32,171 nucleotides of DNA from an uncultured Candidatus Saccharibacteria bacterium (GCA_946479835.1 CAMLHD010000007.1:1-32171), one strand, 5' to 3'; numbered from the stretch's first letter, positions 1 through 7,613 are shown. Notes: generated from the letters alone by a model not told the origin. Numbers and translations: made by a program.

Positions 1-93
1 CGACATCTCGTTGTCCTTGCCCCACTTTTCCGGCTGCATCTGCACGCAGACCGCGGCCAGGTCATGGGTGGGCAGTAGGCTGATTATTTTCAT
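1..93 (-). CDS. N-terminal fragment of an unidentified protein (cut by window edge)
   Basis: An open frame starts at ATG 93-91 and runs off the left edge, giving 31 codons. It begins MKIISLLPTHDLAAV and contains QMQPEKWGKDNEMS. A GGGG ribosome-binding stretch lies about 6 bases upstream of the ATG. The start lies inside the 3' end of the upstream small membrane-protein gene (32-base overlap), so the two are probably translationally coupled. The N-terminus has the look of a small soluble enzyme such as a GNAT-type acetyltransferase, but too little is present to assign a function. Confidence 0.5.
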   Translation of the reverse strand, partial: MKIISLLPTHDLAAVCVQMQPEKWGKDNEMS

Positions 94-373
94 TTTTATC
101 CCCGATATTATTAATGTGAGTCAGATTTTTATCGGCGGCGGCCAATGTTTCTAGATCGTTATATTCTTCTTTTTGTTTGGCCCGGTAATACTTAAGCGCT
201 ATTGCCGAAGGCAGACCGATGAGCACACCGACTGCCATGACAGAACCTATAAACCAGGCTCCAGGCATGCCCGTACCGCCGCTTAGCGCCCGGATCCCGG
301 CTGCCGCCACGGCACTTAAAAGCAGGGTGAAGCCTATGAATGTGCCAACTCCTGCCAGGATGCTCTTACTCAT
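62..373 (-). CDS. small two-TM membrane protein, unknown function
   Basis: A 103-residue protein with two hydrophobic segments (about residues 5-28 and 38-60) and a charged cytoplasm-like tail rich in K, E, N and D. No family is recognised. It starts 38 bases downstream of the dnaK stop. An extended -10 (TGT-TAAACT, 380-388) ends 7 bases before the ATG, so it may have its own leaderless transcript rather than depending on dnaK read-through. Its 3' end overlaps the start of the next minus-strand gene. The function cannot be inferred. Confidence 0.65.
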   Translation of the reverse strand: MSKSILAGVGTFIGFTLLLSAVAAAGIRALSGGTGMPGAWFIGSVMAVGVLIGLPSAIALKYYRAKQKEEYNDLETLAAADKNLTHINNIGDKNENNQPTAHP

Positions 374-379
374 GCCTGG

Positions 380-388
380 AGTTTAACA
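380..388 (-). promoter_or_regulatory. extended -10 promoter of the two-TM gene
   Basis: The minus strand reads TGT-TAAACT, an extended -10 whose last base is 7 bases from the ATG at 373. Transcription would start at or next to the start codon. No clear -35 is visible. The same nine bases occur before the CAT tRNA at 15270-15278. Confidence 0.4.
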
Positions 389-411
389 TCCGGTTATGTT
401 TTGCTGGAAAA

Positions 412-2325
412 CTATTTCTCGTCGATGACTTCGCCTTCGACCGGCTCGTCTTTGTCCTTATTGCCTTCGCCTTCTTCAGGTTTGGCGTCTTCGGCCGGAG
501 CTTCGCTTTGAGCGGCCTGCTCGTACATCTTGGCGCCGATCGGCATCAGCTTCTCGGAAAGTTCTTTGCCAGCGGCTTCAAGCGCAGCGGCGTCGGCCTT
601 TTCGTCTTTGGCAACTTTCTTGGCGGCCTCCACGGCTTCATCAAGCGTCTTAATATCTTCTTCGGAAATCTTTTCCTTGTTATCAGATTTAAGCTTTTCG
701 GCTTGATAGATGGCGCTGTCTAGGCCGTTGCGGGCATCAACGCTTTCGCGCTTCTTCTTGTCTTCCTCGGCGTGAGCCTCGGCGTCCTTGGCCATCTTTT
801 CGACTTCTTCTTTGCTAAGGCCGGAGCTACCCTGAATGGTAATACTCTGCTCTTTGCCTGAACCTTTATCCTTGGCAGTAACGTTCAGGATTCCGTTGGC
901 ATCTATGTTGAATGTAACCTCAATCTGCGGCACGCCTCGCGGTGCCGGCGGAATACCGTCCAGGACGAAACGCCCCAACGACTTATTGTCTTGGGCGAAC
1001 TCGCGCTCACCCTGCAGAACATGGATTTCCACCTGGTTCTGGTTGTCGGCGGCAGTTGAGAAAACTTCTGATTTGCTGGTAGGGATAGTGGTGTTGCGCT
1101 CAATCAGCTTGGTACTGACGGCGCCCATGGTTTCGATACCTAAGCTAAGAGGCGTAACGTCCAGCAGCAGCACGTCTTTGACGTCGCCCTGCAGCACGCC
1201 GCCCTGGATAGCGGCACCGATGGCCACTACTTCATCGGGGTTAACACCCTTCATCGGCTCTTTGCCGAAGATTTCTTTGACTTTTTTCTGTACGGCCGGC
1301 ATTCGGGTCATACCACCCACCAGAACTACAGCGTCGATTTCTGAGGCGCTAAGACCAGCGTCTTTAAGAGCCTTTTCGCAGGGATCGGCCGTTTTTTCAA
1401 CCAGTTCACCGACCAGACCCTCTAATTTAGCGCGGGTCAGTTTGTGTTCGAAGTGCTTAGGACCGTCGGCATCGGCGGTCAGGAAGGGCAGGTTGACATC
1501 CACTTCTGTAGCGGTGCTCAGCTCGATCTTGGCCTTCTCGGCTTCATCGCGCAGGCGCTGCATGGCAGCTTTGTCTTCGGTTATATCGATGCCGTGCTCT
1601 TTTTTGAACTCATCGGCGAAGTAATTTACCAGGACGCGGTCAAAGTCTGCACCACCCAGGTGTGTGTCGCCATTGGTGGATTTGACCTCGAAAACTCCGT
1701 CGCCCAGCTCCAAAATAGAAACGTCAAAAGTACCGCCACCAAGGTCATATACGGCGATCTTCTCGTCCTTCTTTTCGGCCTTGTCTAAACCATAAGCTAG
1801 GGCAGCTGCCGTAGGCTCGTTGATGATGCGCTTGACCTCAAGCCCGGCGATCTTGCCGGCGTCTTTGGTAGCCTGACGCTGCGAGTCGTTGAAGTAAGCC
1901 GGAACGGTAATAACTGCCTCGGTAACAGGGGATCCTAGGAAAGCTTCGGCATCGGCCTTAAGCTTGCCAAGTATCATGGCGCTGATTTCTTCCGGGCTGT
2001 ATTCTTTGTCGCCCATCTTTACCTTAACGTGGTTATTGGACTTGACGATCTCGTAGCCCATCAGCTTAAGGTCGCGCTGGACTTCTTTGTCATCAAAGCT
2101 GCGGCCTATCAGGCGCTTTACTTCATAAACAGTGTTCTTGGAGTTGGTAACCTGCTGGCGGCGAGCCAGTTGGCCGACCAGCCGTTCGCCGTTCTTGTTG
2201 ACAGCTACCACCGACGGCGTGGTGCGGCCGCCCTCGGAATTAGTGATAATTTCCGCCTTGCCGGCCTGCATGACCGCCATGGCGCTGTTGGTCGTACCTA
2301 AATCTATACCTATGATCTTACCCAT
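412..2325 (-). CDS. dnaK: chaperone protein DnaK (Hsp70)
   Basis: A full-length 637-residue Hsp70, an ATP-driven cytosolic chaperone that works with GrpE and DnaJ. The N-terminal ATPase domain shows phosphate-binding loop [10 protein letters not shown] (residues 5-14), [11 protein letters not shown] and DLGGGTFD. The interdomain linker is [12 protein letters not shown], followed by the substrate-binding domain and an acidic E/D/A-rich tail ending GEVIDEK. An AGGAGA ribosome-binding site sits about 9 bases before the ATG. The gene stands apart from grpE, separated by an oppositely oriented hydrolase gene, and no dnaJ follows it. Two CIRCE operators bracket its promoter, so HrcA repression is expected. 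Confidence 0.98.
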   Translation of the reverse strand: MGKIIGIDLGTTNSAMAVMQAGKAEIITNSEGGRTTPSVVAVNKNGERLVGQLARRQQVTNSKNTVYEVKRLIGRSFDDKEVQRDLKLMGYEIVKSNNHVKVKMGDKEYSPEEISAMILGKLKADAEAFLGSPVTEAVITVPAYFNDSQRQATKDAGKIAGLEVKRIINEPTAAALAYGLDKAEKKDEKIAVYDLGGGTFDVSILELGDGVFEVKSTNGDTHLGGADFDRVLVNYFADEFKKEHGIDITEDKAAMQRLRDEAEKAKIELSTATEVDVNLPFLTADADGPKHFEHKLTRAKLEGLVGELVEKTADPCEKALKDAGLSASEIDAVVLVGGMTRMPAVQKKVKEIFGKEPMKGVNPDEVVAIGAAIQGGVLQGDVKDVLLLDVTPLSLGIETMGAVSTKLIERNTTIPTSKSEVFSTAADNQNQVEIHVLQGEREFAQDNKSLGRFVLDGIPPAPRGVPQIEVTFNIDANGILNVTAKDKGSGKEQSITIQGSSGLSKEEVEKMAKDAEAHAEEDKKKRESVDARNGLDSAIYQAEKLKSDNKEKISEEDIKTLDEAVEAAKKVAKDEKADAAALEAAGKELSEKLMPIGAKMYEQAAQSEAPAEDAKPEEGEGNKDKDEPVEGEVIDEK

Positions 2326-2344
2326 ATTTAGAAGTCTCCTTTTG

Positions 2345-2371
2345 TTAGCAATTCAAGCATTAGAGTGCTAA
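2345..2371. promoter_or_regulatory. CIRCE operator 2 (imperfect), dnaK leader
   Basis: TTAGCAATT - 9 bases - GAGTGCTAA. The right arm matches the CIRCE consensus exactly and the left arm differs at two positions. It covers the predicted dnaK transcription start (about 2369) and the start of the leader, where HrcA binding would block initiation. Confidence 0.85.
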
Positions 2372-2375
2372 TACA

Positions 2376-2404
2376 ATTGTAGCACGGGTCATTTTAGCAC
2401 TCAA
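2376..2404 (-). promoter_or_regulatory. dnaK promoter
   Basis: Minus-strand -35 TTGAGT (2404-2399), a 17-base spacer, then -10 TACAAT (2381-2376). The predicted start is near 2369, giving a leader of about 44 bases with a Shine-Dalgarno site. The -35 lies in the perfect CIRCE and the start in the imperfect one. Confidence 0.75.
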
Positions 2405-2420
2405 GTACTTAGAGTGCTAA
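2394..2420. promoter_or_regulatory. CIRCE operator 1 (perfect)
   Basis: TTAGCACTC - 9 bases - GAGTGCTAA, an exact match to the CIRCE consensus bound by HrcA. It overlaps the dnaK -35. It also lies just upstream of the candidate promoter of the divergent SGNH gene. Confidence 0.95.
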
Positions 2421-2430
2421 TTTGCAATTT

Positions 2431-2461
2431 TTGTCACATACTTGTAATGCTGTGTTAAAAT
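2431..2461 (+). promoter_or_regulatory. candidate promoter of the SGNH hydrolase gene
   Basis: TTGTCA (2431-2436), 19-base spacer, TAAAAT (2456-2461). The spacer is longer than ideal. The predicted start near 2468 leaves a leader of about 25 bases. The perfect CIRCE ends only 11 bases upstream of the -35, so HrcA could influence this promoter as well. Confidence 0.35.
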
Positions 2462-2492
2462 GCGCTTAATAGGAAATTAACTCGCATAGTCT

Positions 2493-3143
2493 ATGGCAAG
2501 AGTTTTTGTATTTGGCAGCAGCGGTACGCACGGCGCCCATGTAGAAGGCGGCGGCTGGCCCGGCATGGTCAAGGATCATCTTACCCGTCTGGAAGAAGGC
2601 GGTGATATTCCTGGCTGCGAAGTCTTCAATTTTGCCAGCGGCGGTCAATCTGTCAAAGATTCTCTGAGGATTCTCAAAGCGGTAGCTGATCCCTACAGGC
2701 GTCGGCACAACCACGTGGTGCTTGAGGCAGGGCTGTTCGATTCCCGTGCCAAGCCTACGCCCGATACTTATGTCACTACCCCGGATGAATTTGCCGAGCA
2801 GCTGCGCCACTTCAAGGCGCACACGCTAAAGGTGCTGGGATTTTCCAGTCTGACACTGGTAGCGCCGCACCCGGTCAGCGAAATGCTGGAGGGACAACCG
2901 CTGCACGAGGCTCATCTTTCTTACCTCAGCAATCCACGCATCAAGGAATTCGGCCAAGTCATGCTTGATTTCGGCCATCGGTATGAGCTGCCCGTCCACG
3001 ACGGCTTCGGGTTGTTTATGCGCGACCCTAATTGGCAACAAGATCTTCTATACCGGGACGGCATCCATCCTAACGAAGCCGGTCATGCCGTCATCTACGA
3101 CGCTGTCAGCGATCCGTTAGCTGAAGTTATCCGCCAGGGATAG
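2493..3143 (+). CDS. SGNH/GDSL-type hydrolase family protein
   Basis: A 216-residue protein with the layout of SGNH hydrolases (esterases or lipases acting on acyl or acetyl esters). Block I is FGSSGTHG with a candidate nucleophile Ser10. Block II-like is NFASGGQS. Block V is DGIHPNEAGH with Asp189 and His192 as the likely catalytic pair. The block III Gly-x-Asn-Asp is altered to GLFD (80-83), so the oxyanion-hole Asn is missing or elsewhere. There is no signal peptide, so a cytosolic location is likely. It is inserted between dnaK and the grpE operon in the opposite direction. The ribosome-binding site is poor (AGGA about 18 bases upstream). The substrate is unknown. Confidence 0.75.
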   Translation: MARVFVFGSSGTHGAHVEGGGWPGMVKDHLTRLEEGGDIPGCEVFNFASGGQSVKDSLRILKAVADPYRRRHNHVVLEAGLFDSRAKPTPDTYVTTPDEFAEQLRHFKAHTLKVLGFSSLTLVAPHPVSEMLEGQPLHEAHLSYLSNPRIKEFGQVMLDFGHRYELPVHDGFGLFMRDPNWQQDLLYRDGIHPNEAGHAVIYDAVSDPLAEVIRQG

Positions 3144-3158
3144 TTATTTAACTTATTC

Positions 3159-3377
3159 CTAAGAATTACCGCGCAGCTGCCTGATGGAGTCAGCCACTCT
3201 ATAGGCAAAACGGGCCGCCTCATTATCTTCCGCTTCCCAAGCCAAAGCACCCTGCACTTCCGGATCAGCTCCCATGCCAGGCGGCAAACTTTCTCTTAAA
3301 TCCGCCATCTGCTGTTCTGGATCGAATCGACGGCCTTCCAGGTCATTGCCTGGCAGCATGCGGTAACCGGTTGGCAT
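3159..3377 (-). CDS. small unknown protein, last gene of hrcA-grpE operon
   Basis: A 72-residue acidic soluble protein starting MPTGYRMLPGNDLEGRRFD. The ATG directly follows the grpE stop codon (TAA then ATG with no gap), which suggests translational re-initiation and supports it being a genuine gene. No domain is recognised. It converges with the SGNH hydrolase gene, whose stop is 15 bases away. A role linked to heat shock can be guessed only from operon position. Confidence 0.6.
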   Translation of the reverse strand: MPTGYRMLPGNDLEGRRFDPEQQMADLRESLPPGMGADPEVQGALAWEAEDNEAARFAYRVADSIRQLRGNS

Positions 3378-3833
3378 TTAGGATTTTACCCTCACCATGG
3401 CGTGGCGGATAACTTCATCACCTAAAACGTAGCCGGCCTGCAGTTCTTCGCTGATAATTTCTTTTTCGCCTTCGCCCTCTTCGTGACTCACGGCTTCATG
3501 CAGCTCAGGGTTGAACTCCTCGCCTACAGTCTTGATGCGATCGACGCCAAGCTTGGCTAATGTCTGTTCAAACTGCTTGACAATAGAGGCGATGCCTTTC
3601 AGGTAATCGTTGTCCTTCAGCTCTTTGGGCTCATGCTTAAGCGCCCGCTCGAAATTGTCTATGACTGGTAATAGCTCTTTGACAACCATGGCTTTATAAA
3701 ACGAACCAAGCTTGGCCCGCTCTTCTTCGGAGCGACGGCGGACATTCATGGCATCAGCACGCTCGCGCTGCAAAGCTTCGGTCAGCTCTGCAACTTGCAC
3801 TTCCAGATCATTAAGGTTAGGCTTTTTGCTCAA
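3378..3833 (-). CDS. grpE: nucleotide exchange factor GrpE
   Basis: A 151-residue GrpE, the homodimeric ADP/ATP exchange factor for DnaK. The N-terminal half is a long coiled coil (about residues 5-60). The C-terminal beta-wing domain carries the family signature from LGVDRI to the HEAVSHEEGEGE region and ends GDEVIRHAMVRV. The start is TTG at 3833, chosen because GGAGG sits 8 bases upstream and the reading frame begins correctly there. The start overlaps the stop of the upstream 98-residue gene in a TTGA arrangement, so translation is coupled. It is expressed from the hrcA promoter and so is probably under HrcA control. Confidence 0.96.
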   Translation of the reverse strand: MSKKPNLNDLEVQVAELTEALQRERADAMNVRRRSEEERAKLGSFYKAMVVKELLPVIDNFERALKHEPKELKDNDYLKGIASIVKQFEQTLAKLGVDRIKTVGEEFNPELHEAVSHEEGEGEKEIISEELQAGYVLGDEVIRHAMVRVKS

Positions 3834-4126
3834 AATTGTTCCTCCGAGAGTCCGGCCTCAAACTTCTCAACCAACGCCTTGGGGAAACTTTGGTTGACCT
3901 CTTCCGTGAGCTCTGCAAATACCAGCACCGCACTTGCGGTAGCGAACTTACCGGCCAGCCTGATATGTTCCATGTGTTCGCCGTTGACGTCTTCGCCGAT
4001 TAAGTTTTCGATGACTTTGTCTTTTTCTGCCGTGGTCGGATCGTCAGGATTATCGGCCAGATCGAGCATAGAAGCCTTAAATATGGCCGCACGCGAAGTT
4101 TCATAAAAATTACTTCCGCTCCGCAC
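3830..4126 (-). CDS. unknown 98-residue protein between hrcA and grpE
   Basis: A soluble protein beginning (f)MRSGSNFYETSRAAIFKA. The start is GTG at 4126, overlapping the hrcA stop by one base (TAGTG). A strong GAGGAGG lies about 9 bases upstream, which makes it a convincing gene. Its stop overlaps the grpE start. It contains mixed helical, acidic segments and no Cys, and no family is recognised. Its place between repressor and co-chaperone suggests a stress-related role, but nothing in the sequence proves that. Confidence 0.75.
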   Translation of the reverse strand: MRSGSNFYETSRAAIFKASMLDLADNPDDPTTAEKDKVIENLIGEDVNGEHMEHIRLAGKFATASAVLVFAELTEEVNQSFPKALVEKFEAGLSEEQF

Positions 4127-4824
4127 TAAAGTGCCTCCTCTAAACTGCGGCCGGCGCTAGCGACCAAGCTCATGACATCACGGTAGCTCTGGCGGGTAGG
4201 ACCTAAGACTCCGATGTAGCTGCGATCAGAGTAAGGTGAACGGAAGCGGCTGATAATCAAGCTGCAGCCGGCACTGGCACCAATCGGATTTTCGCGGCCG
4301 ATATAAACGCTGAGCGGTTCGTTGGGAGCGGCTTCCCTTAGCCAAGGTTCAAGGTTATCCAGCAGCCGCGCAACTTCTTGCACCTGGCCCGGATGCATGA
4401 ACTCCGGCTGGCCGAACAGATTGCTCAGGCCGCTCATGTAGAGCTGGTCGCCGATGGTGGCCATACCCAGGTTGTGGGTCAGCTCTACCAGTGTATCGAC
4501 GGCATTGCGGATGGTGCGTTCGGGCAGGCCGCCGGCCATGATGCGGGTGGCGATTGCCCTCTCGCCGCGCCGTTCGTCGGCTTCGGGCTTGGCGTCGCCG
4601 ATGTGATTGACATAAAAACGATAACCTTTGTCGGTAGGTACGCGGCCAGCGCTGGTGTGCGGCTGCTTGATATACCCCGAACGCTCCAGCTCGGCCATCT
4701 CGGCCCGGACCGTGGCGCTGGAAACATTGAAAACTTTAGCCAGCAGGCTGGAGCCCACCGGGCTGGCAACCTCGGCGTATTGTTCAACAATCGCCAGCAG
4801 CAACTTCTCTTGACGCTCCGTCAT
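4126..4824 (-). CDS. hrcA: heat-inducible transcription repressor HrcA (short form)
   Basis: HrcA represses chaperone genes by binding CIRCE. The N-terminal winged helix is typical (MTERQEKLLLAIVEQY, then ASPVGSS, SSATVRAEMAELERSGYI and PHTSAGRVPTDKGYR). The C-terminal dimerisation part ends with the family's YIGVLGPTRQSYRDVM. The product is about 232 residues against the usual 330-350. The end is conserved, so the shortening is internal, in the GAF-like and insertion region. An upstream TTG (4854) would extend the frame by 10 residues, but it lies at the predicted -35/spacer. I therefore chose ATG 4824, close to the expected transcription start. First gene of hrcA - unknown - grpE - unknown. 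Confidence 0.95.
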   Translation of the reverse strand: MTERQEKLLLAIVEQYAEVASPVGSSLLAKVFNVSSATVRAEMAELERSGYIKQPHTSAGRVPTDKGYRFYVNHIGDAKPEADERRGERAIATRIMAGGLPERTIRNAVDTLVELTHNLGMATIGDQLYMSGLSNLFGQPEFMHPGQVQEVARLLDNLEPWLREAAPNEPLSVYIGRENPIGASAGCSLIISRFRSPYSDRSYIGVLGPTRQSYRDVMSLVASAGRSLEEAL

Positions 4825-4832
4825 ATGAATAA

Positions 4833-4861
4833 ATTGTATAATTTTGGCACTCAAAAGGCAA
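4833..4861 (-). promoter_or_regulatory. hrcA operon promoter
   Basis: Minus-strand -35 TTGCCT (4861-4856), 17-base spacer, -10 TACAAT (4838-4833). The -10 is identical to that of dnaK. It ends 9 bases before ATG 4824, so the transcript should be leaderless or nearly so. Confidence 0.65.
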
Positions 4862-4870
4862 GACTGCCAA
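4844..4870. promoter_or_regulatory. degenerate CIRCE operator at the hrcA promoter
   Basis: TTGGCACTC - exactly 9 bases - GACTGCCAA. It has the CIRCE geometry with one change in the left arm and two in the right arm relative to the consensus. It overlaps the -35 and spacer of the hrcA promoter, so HrcA probably autoregulates its operon with lower affinity than at dnaK. Confidence 0.75.
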
Positions 4871-4873
4871 GCG

Positions 4874-5209
4874 CTACTGGGATTTGAGGTTGAATTCTAT
4901 GTAGCTGCCGTTGCTGGCACCGATATCGTCGGATTTGAACTTGACTTGATCTGGATTGATAACGTCTCCGGACTCGGCCTCCACAGTAACATGGTCGGGC
5001 CTAGCAAGAGATCGGTCCACCACGTTAGGCACGAACACGGCGATAAGTACCAGGCCGGTAGCGAACAGCAAGGCTACAGCAAAACGGTTGCGGCCGACAA
5101 CGTCTTCATAATGCAGCTCGAAATTGCCCGTTATTACTTCCGGTTTGGTTTTATCGCGGCGGATATATTTGTTTCGGCGCCTGATAGTCGGCATAAGCGT
5201 TATTATCAC
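4874..5209 (-). CDS. single-TM protein with short CBM-like tail, unknown
   Basis: About 106-111 residues. There is an N-terminal basic cytoplasmic part (RRRNKYIRRDKTKPE), one TM segment (FAVALLFATGLVLIAVFV, about residues 42-59), then an extracytoplasmic tail. The tail has an EAES...GDVIN...ASNGSYIEFN pattern reminiscent of the first and last strands of carbohydrate-binding modules of the CBM6/CBM35 type. It is far too short to be a complete module. The start is uncertain: GTG 5209 or ATG 5194; neither has a good ribosome-binding site. Located just upstream of the hrcA promoter. Confidence 0.6.
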   Translation of the reverse strand: MIITLMPTIRRRNKYIRRDKTKPEVITGNFELHYEDVVGRNRFAVALLFATGLVLIAVFVPNVVDRSLARPDHVTVEAESGDVINPDQVKFKSDDIGASNGSYIEFNLKSQ

Positions 5210-5242
5210 ACAAGCCTAAGGTGTAAGCAAACGCTCACTGTA

Positions 5243-5271
5243 TTGACTTTTTGTTAATTTTTTGATATAAT
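5243..5271 (+). promoter_or_regulatory. strong promoter of the glycosyltransferase gene
   Basis: TTGACT (5243-5248), 17-base spacer, TATAAT (5266-5271). This is nearly a perfect sigma-70-type promoter. The -10 ends 7 bases before ATG 5278, so transcription should begin at the start codon itself. Confidence 0.85.
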
Positions 5272-5277
5272 ATAATT

Positions 5278-6120
5278 ATGATCACTAGTTTGGGCTCAGG
5301 TGTTACTACCCCTGAAATTTCCCTGATCTTGCCAGCTTATAACGAGGCCAGCCGCCAAGAAACCAAGGGCGGGCCCGAAGGCGAGGCTTTTAAGCGCGCC
5401 GTCGGCACTTATCAGGATTTTTTGAGTAACAGCTTTGACAATTGGGAGCTGAGTGTCGTTAGCGACGGCTCTACCGACGGTACTGTCGAGCTGGCTGAAT
5501 CTTTGGGCGTAGACAATGTCATCGCCTATGAGCATAACCGCGGCCGCGGTTACGCTCTGCGCTTAGGCTACCTGGCCGCCCGCGGCGGCGTCCGCATTTA
5601 TACCGATTCCGACGGTTCTTACGGGCCAAAGACTATTCAGGAACTGTTCGACGAAGTAGACGGCGGTGCCGACATCGCCGTTGCCTACCGTGCCGGCGAA
5701 GCGCAGCACGAATCAATGGCCAGGAAATACGGCCACTGGGCTATGCATAGGCTATGCGAGATAATCGCCCCAACCGGCATCAAGGATCCGCAGGCTGGCG
5801 CCAAAGCCTTCAGCGCTGACGCCGCCAATCTGATTTGGGGCAACTACGTGACTCAGGAACGCTGGGCGGCCGACCGCCAGGCCATGTTCCACGCCCGCAA
5901 GCTGGGACTGGATGTAGCGCAGGTACCGGCCGAGATCACGCCAGTCGGCGATTCTCGCGTCAAAGTTATAAACGATGCCGTCGATATGGTGGCCGACAGC
6001 ATACATATCCGCCTGGACGGCCGGAACGGCCAGTTCGTTACGCTCTTTGATAACTCGGTTTCCAAGCTAGCCGCATCAACCAAGGCCGGCCTGAATCACG
6101 TCCTGGATAAAGCCGCCTAA
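5278..6120 (+). CDS. family 2 glycosyltransferase (dolichyl-phosphate-sugar synthase-like)
   Basis: A 280-residue cytosolic GT-A glycosyltransferase. Signatures in order: EISLILPAYNEAS (nucleotide-sugar entry strand), SVVSDGSTDGT, HNRGRGYALRLGY, and the metal-binding YTDSDGSYGP (DxD-type). A DPQAGAKAF segment corresponds to the acceptor-loop region of polyprenyl-phosphate glycosyltransferases. No TM segment is present. The likely role is transfer of a sugar from a nucleotide donor to a lipid carrier or another acceptor for envelope glycans; donor and acceptor are unknown. The start is fixed by the promoter directly upstream. It converges with the guanylate-kinase-like gene, with only 3 bases between stops. 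Confidence 0.85.
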   Translation: MITSLGSGVTTPEISLILPAYNEASRQETKGGPEGEAFKRAVGTYQDFLSNSFDNWELSVVSDGSTDGTVELAESLGVDNVIAYEHNRGRGYALRLGYLAARGGVRIYTDSDGSYGPKTIQELFDEVDGGADIAVAYRAGEAQHESMARKYGHWAMHRLCEIIAPTGIKDPQAGAKAFSADAANLIWGNYVTQERWAADRQAMFHARKLGLDVAQVPAEITPVGDSRVKVINDAVDMVADSIHIRLDGRNGQFVTLFDNSVSKLAASTKAGLNHVLDKAA

Positions 6121-6123
6121 AAA

Positions 6124-6867
6124 CTAACCGTTGTTAAGATAAGCTTGGACTTCCAAAGCCAGCTGTTCGGCATGATCGCGGCCGCGTATCTGCTCAGTGC
6201 CTTCCAGCCGGCTGCCGCGGGCCAGCTCGTCTACCTTAACAGCCGTCTCGTGAATCTCATGATTAACGACAAATTGATAAAAATCGGCGTTCAGCGCCGT
6301 GGCTATCTCGGCCTGGGCGCTCTGTAACCGCCGCCTAAACTCGGCCTCCGGCATCCGTCCGCGGCCTTTCAGGCGTTTCATCCAGGTTTCAAAATCCGGT
6401 GGCAGCATGAATATGATCAGCGAATCGGGCTTGTATCGGTGAATGCTGGCTGCACCGACCACTTCCAGCTCATGAAGCGGTATCTTGTCGACTGAAGCAG
6501 CGGCAGTAAGCTCGGCCATGCTTACGCCCGATACTTGCTGGCCATGGATGACCGCGGCCTCCAAATATGCCCCGTCTTCCAGGCCCTGCAAGAAATCCTC
6601 TTCGGTCCGAAACCAGTATTCGCGGCCGTTCTTTTCCATTACGCCGTTGTTCTCGCGTGGGGCACGGGTAGTATCGGAAACCACAAAATGATAACGCCCG
6701 GTTTCTAACAGCAGGTTGATGAGAGTATTACGGCCAGCCGCTGTCGGACCTACAAGCAGCAGCAGGGGAATCTGATTAAGCACTTCCAGGTTGGTATTGC
6801 TCGGCTTGTAGCTTTTAAGAATCTTTTGGAATTCGGCCAGATGCTTCAGGCCGTTCTCTTTTGGCAT
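6124..6867 (-). CDS. guanylate kinase-like protein with degenerate P-loop
   Basis: A 247-residue protein of the guanylate kinase fold. The GMP-binding features are visible: SDTTRAPRE (about residues 64-72) and GREYWFRTEEDF (81-92). The Walker A motif reads GPTAAGRN (40-47): the invariant Lys is Arg and the following Ser/Thr is Asn, though Thr48 follows. The usual YGT after the GMP site is SGV. Catalysis may therefore be lost or altered. The gene lies 50 bases downstream of an intact paralogue on the same strand, so it probably arose by duplication. A regulatory or binding role is possible, but this is inference. Confidence 0.8.
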   Translation of the reverse strand: MPKENGLKHLAEFQKILKSYKPSNTNLEVLNQIPLLLLVGPTAAGRNTLINLLLETGRYHFVVSDTTRAPRENNGVMEKNGREYWFRTEEDFLQGLEDGAYLEAAVIHGQQVSGVSMAELTAAASVDKIPLHELEVVGAASIHRYKPDSLIIFMLPPDFETWMKRLKGRGRMPEAEFRRRLQSAQAEIATALNADFYQFVVNHEIHETAVKVDELARGSRLEGTEQIRGRDHAEQLALEVQAYLNNG

Positions 6868-6917
6868 AGGATATAGATATCACATACCGGCGGATTTCCC
6901 AAACGGGCGTAAAAGAT

Positions 6918-7604
6918 TTACTTGATAACTTTTTGCAGATGTTCGTAAAGCACGCCTGCCGAAGCCCGGGCCCGGGCCGATTCGGTGGTGTCAACTTTGC
7001 CGCTGGCGATGGTACGCAGCGTACCTACAGCCGTATCCAAATTATCGTTCAGGATAAAGACGTAGGATTGGTCGGCCAGCGCCGCCTGCAGGGATTCTTT
7101 GGCTTCAAGCAGCCTTGATTCAAGGTCTCGGTCGCGATGCGCGCTTATCCGCCGCATCCATTCCGAATGATTGGGCGGCACGATGTAGACCGGCTGGACC
7201 GATGCGAAGCCTAAGCTCTTGAACGCAGTCAATGAAGAGGAGATGATCGGCATGGTACAGACGCCGCTTGACGGATACGAAGAAGCTTTGGTTCCGTAGA
7301 CTTCGCTGCCGCGTTGGATGACGAACTGGACGAACTCGCCGCGTTCGATCTCGGCGCAGAGATTATTAAAATCTGTCCGGAAATTATATTCCCGTCCTTG
7401 GACCTCGCCCTCGCGCGGGGCGCGGGTAGTATCGCCGACCACGAAGGGCAGGCCGGCCTGATGAACGATGGTTGACTTGCCGGCTCCGGTTGGACCGACC
7501 ACGGCAATCAGATTAATGTGCGACAGTTGTTCCAGGACATCCTGGTTTGCACTATAATTAGGCTGAAGCCCGGCCAGCTTAGCCAAAGCAGTCTGCTTAT
7601 CCAT
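6918..7604 (-). CDS. guanylate kinase-like protein (intact P-loop)
   Basis: A 228-residue protein with a complete Walker A (GPTGAGKS, residues 37-44), GDTTRAPREGEVQGREYNF for GMP binding and SEVYGTK in the expected place. These match guanylate kinase (ATP + GMP to ADP + GDP), the essential step towards GTP. Roughly 30 extra N-terminal residues precede the core. The late lid Arg-rich region (MRRISAHRDRDLESRL) is present. This copy could be the cell's functional Gmk; no other candidate lies in the window. An extended -10 sits directly before the ATG. The downstream paralogue (6124-6867) has lost the P-loop Lys. Confidence 0.82.
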   Translation of the reverse strand: MDKQTALAKLAGLQPNYSANQDVLEQLSHINLIAVVGPTGAGKSTIVHQAGLPFVVGDTTRAPREGEVQGREYNFRTDFNNLCAEIERGEFVQFVIQRGSEVYGTKASSYPSSGVCTMPIISSSLTAFKSLGFASVQPVYIVPPNHSEWMRRISAHRDRDLESRLLEAKESLQAALADQSYVFILNDNLDTAVGTLRTIASGKVDTTESARARASAGVLYEHLQKVIK

Positions 7605-7613
7605 TTCGGTTTA

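Noticed and set aside
836..1624. Long plus-strand open frame inside dnaK
   Set aside because: Antisense shadow of the DnaK coding frame, with no protein-like composition and no ribosome-binding site.
4825..4854. TTG 4854 as hrcA start
   Set aside because: It lies at the predicted -35/spacer of the hrcA promoter, and the family N-terminus begins at the ATG at 4824.
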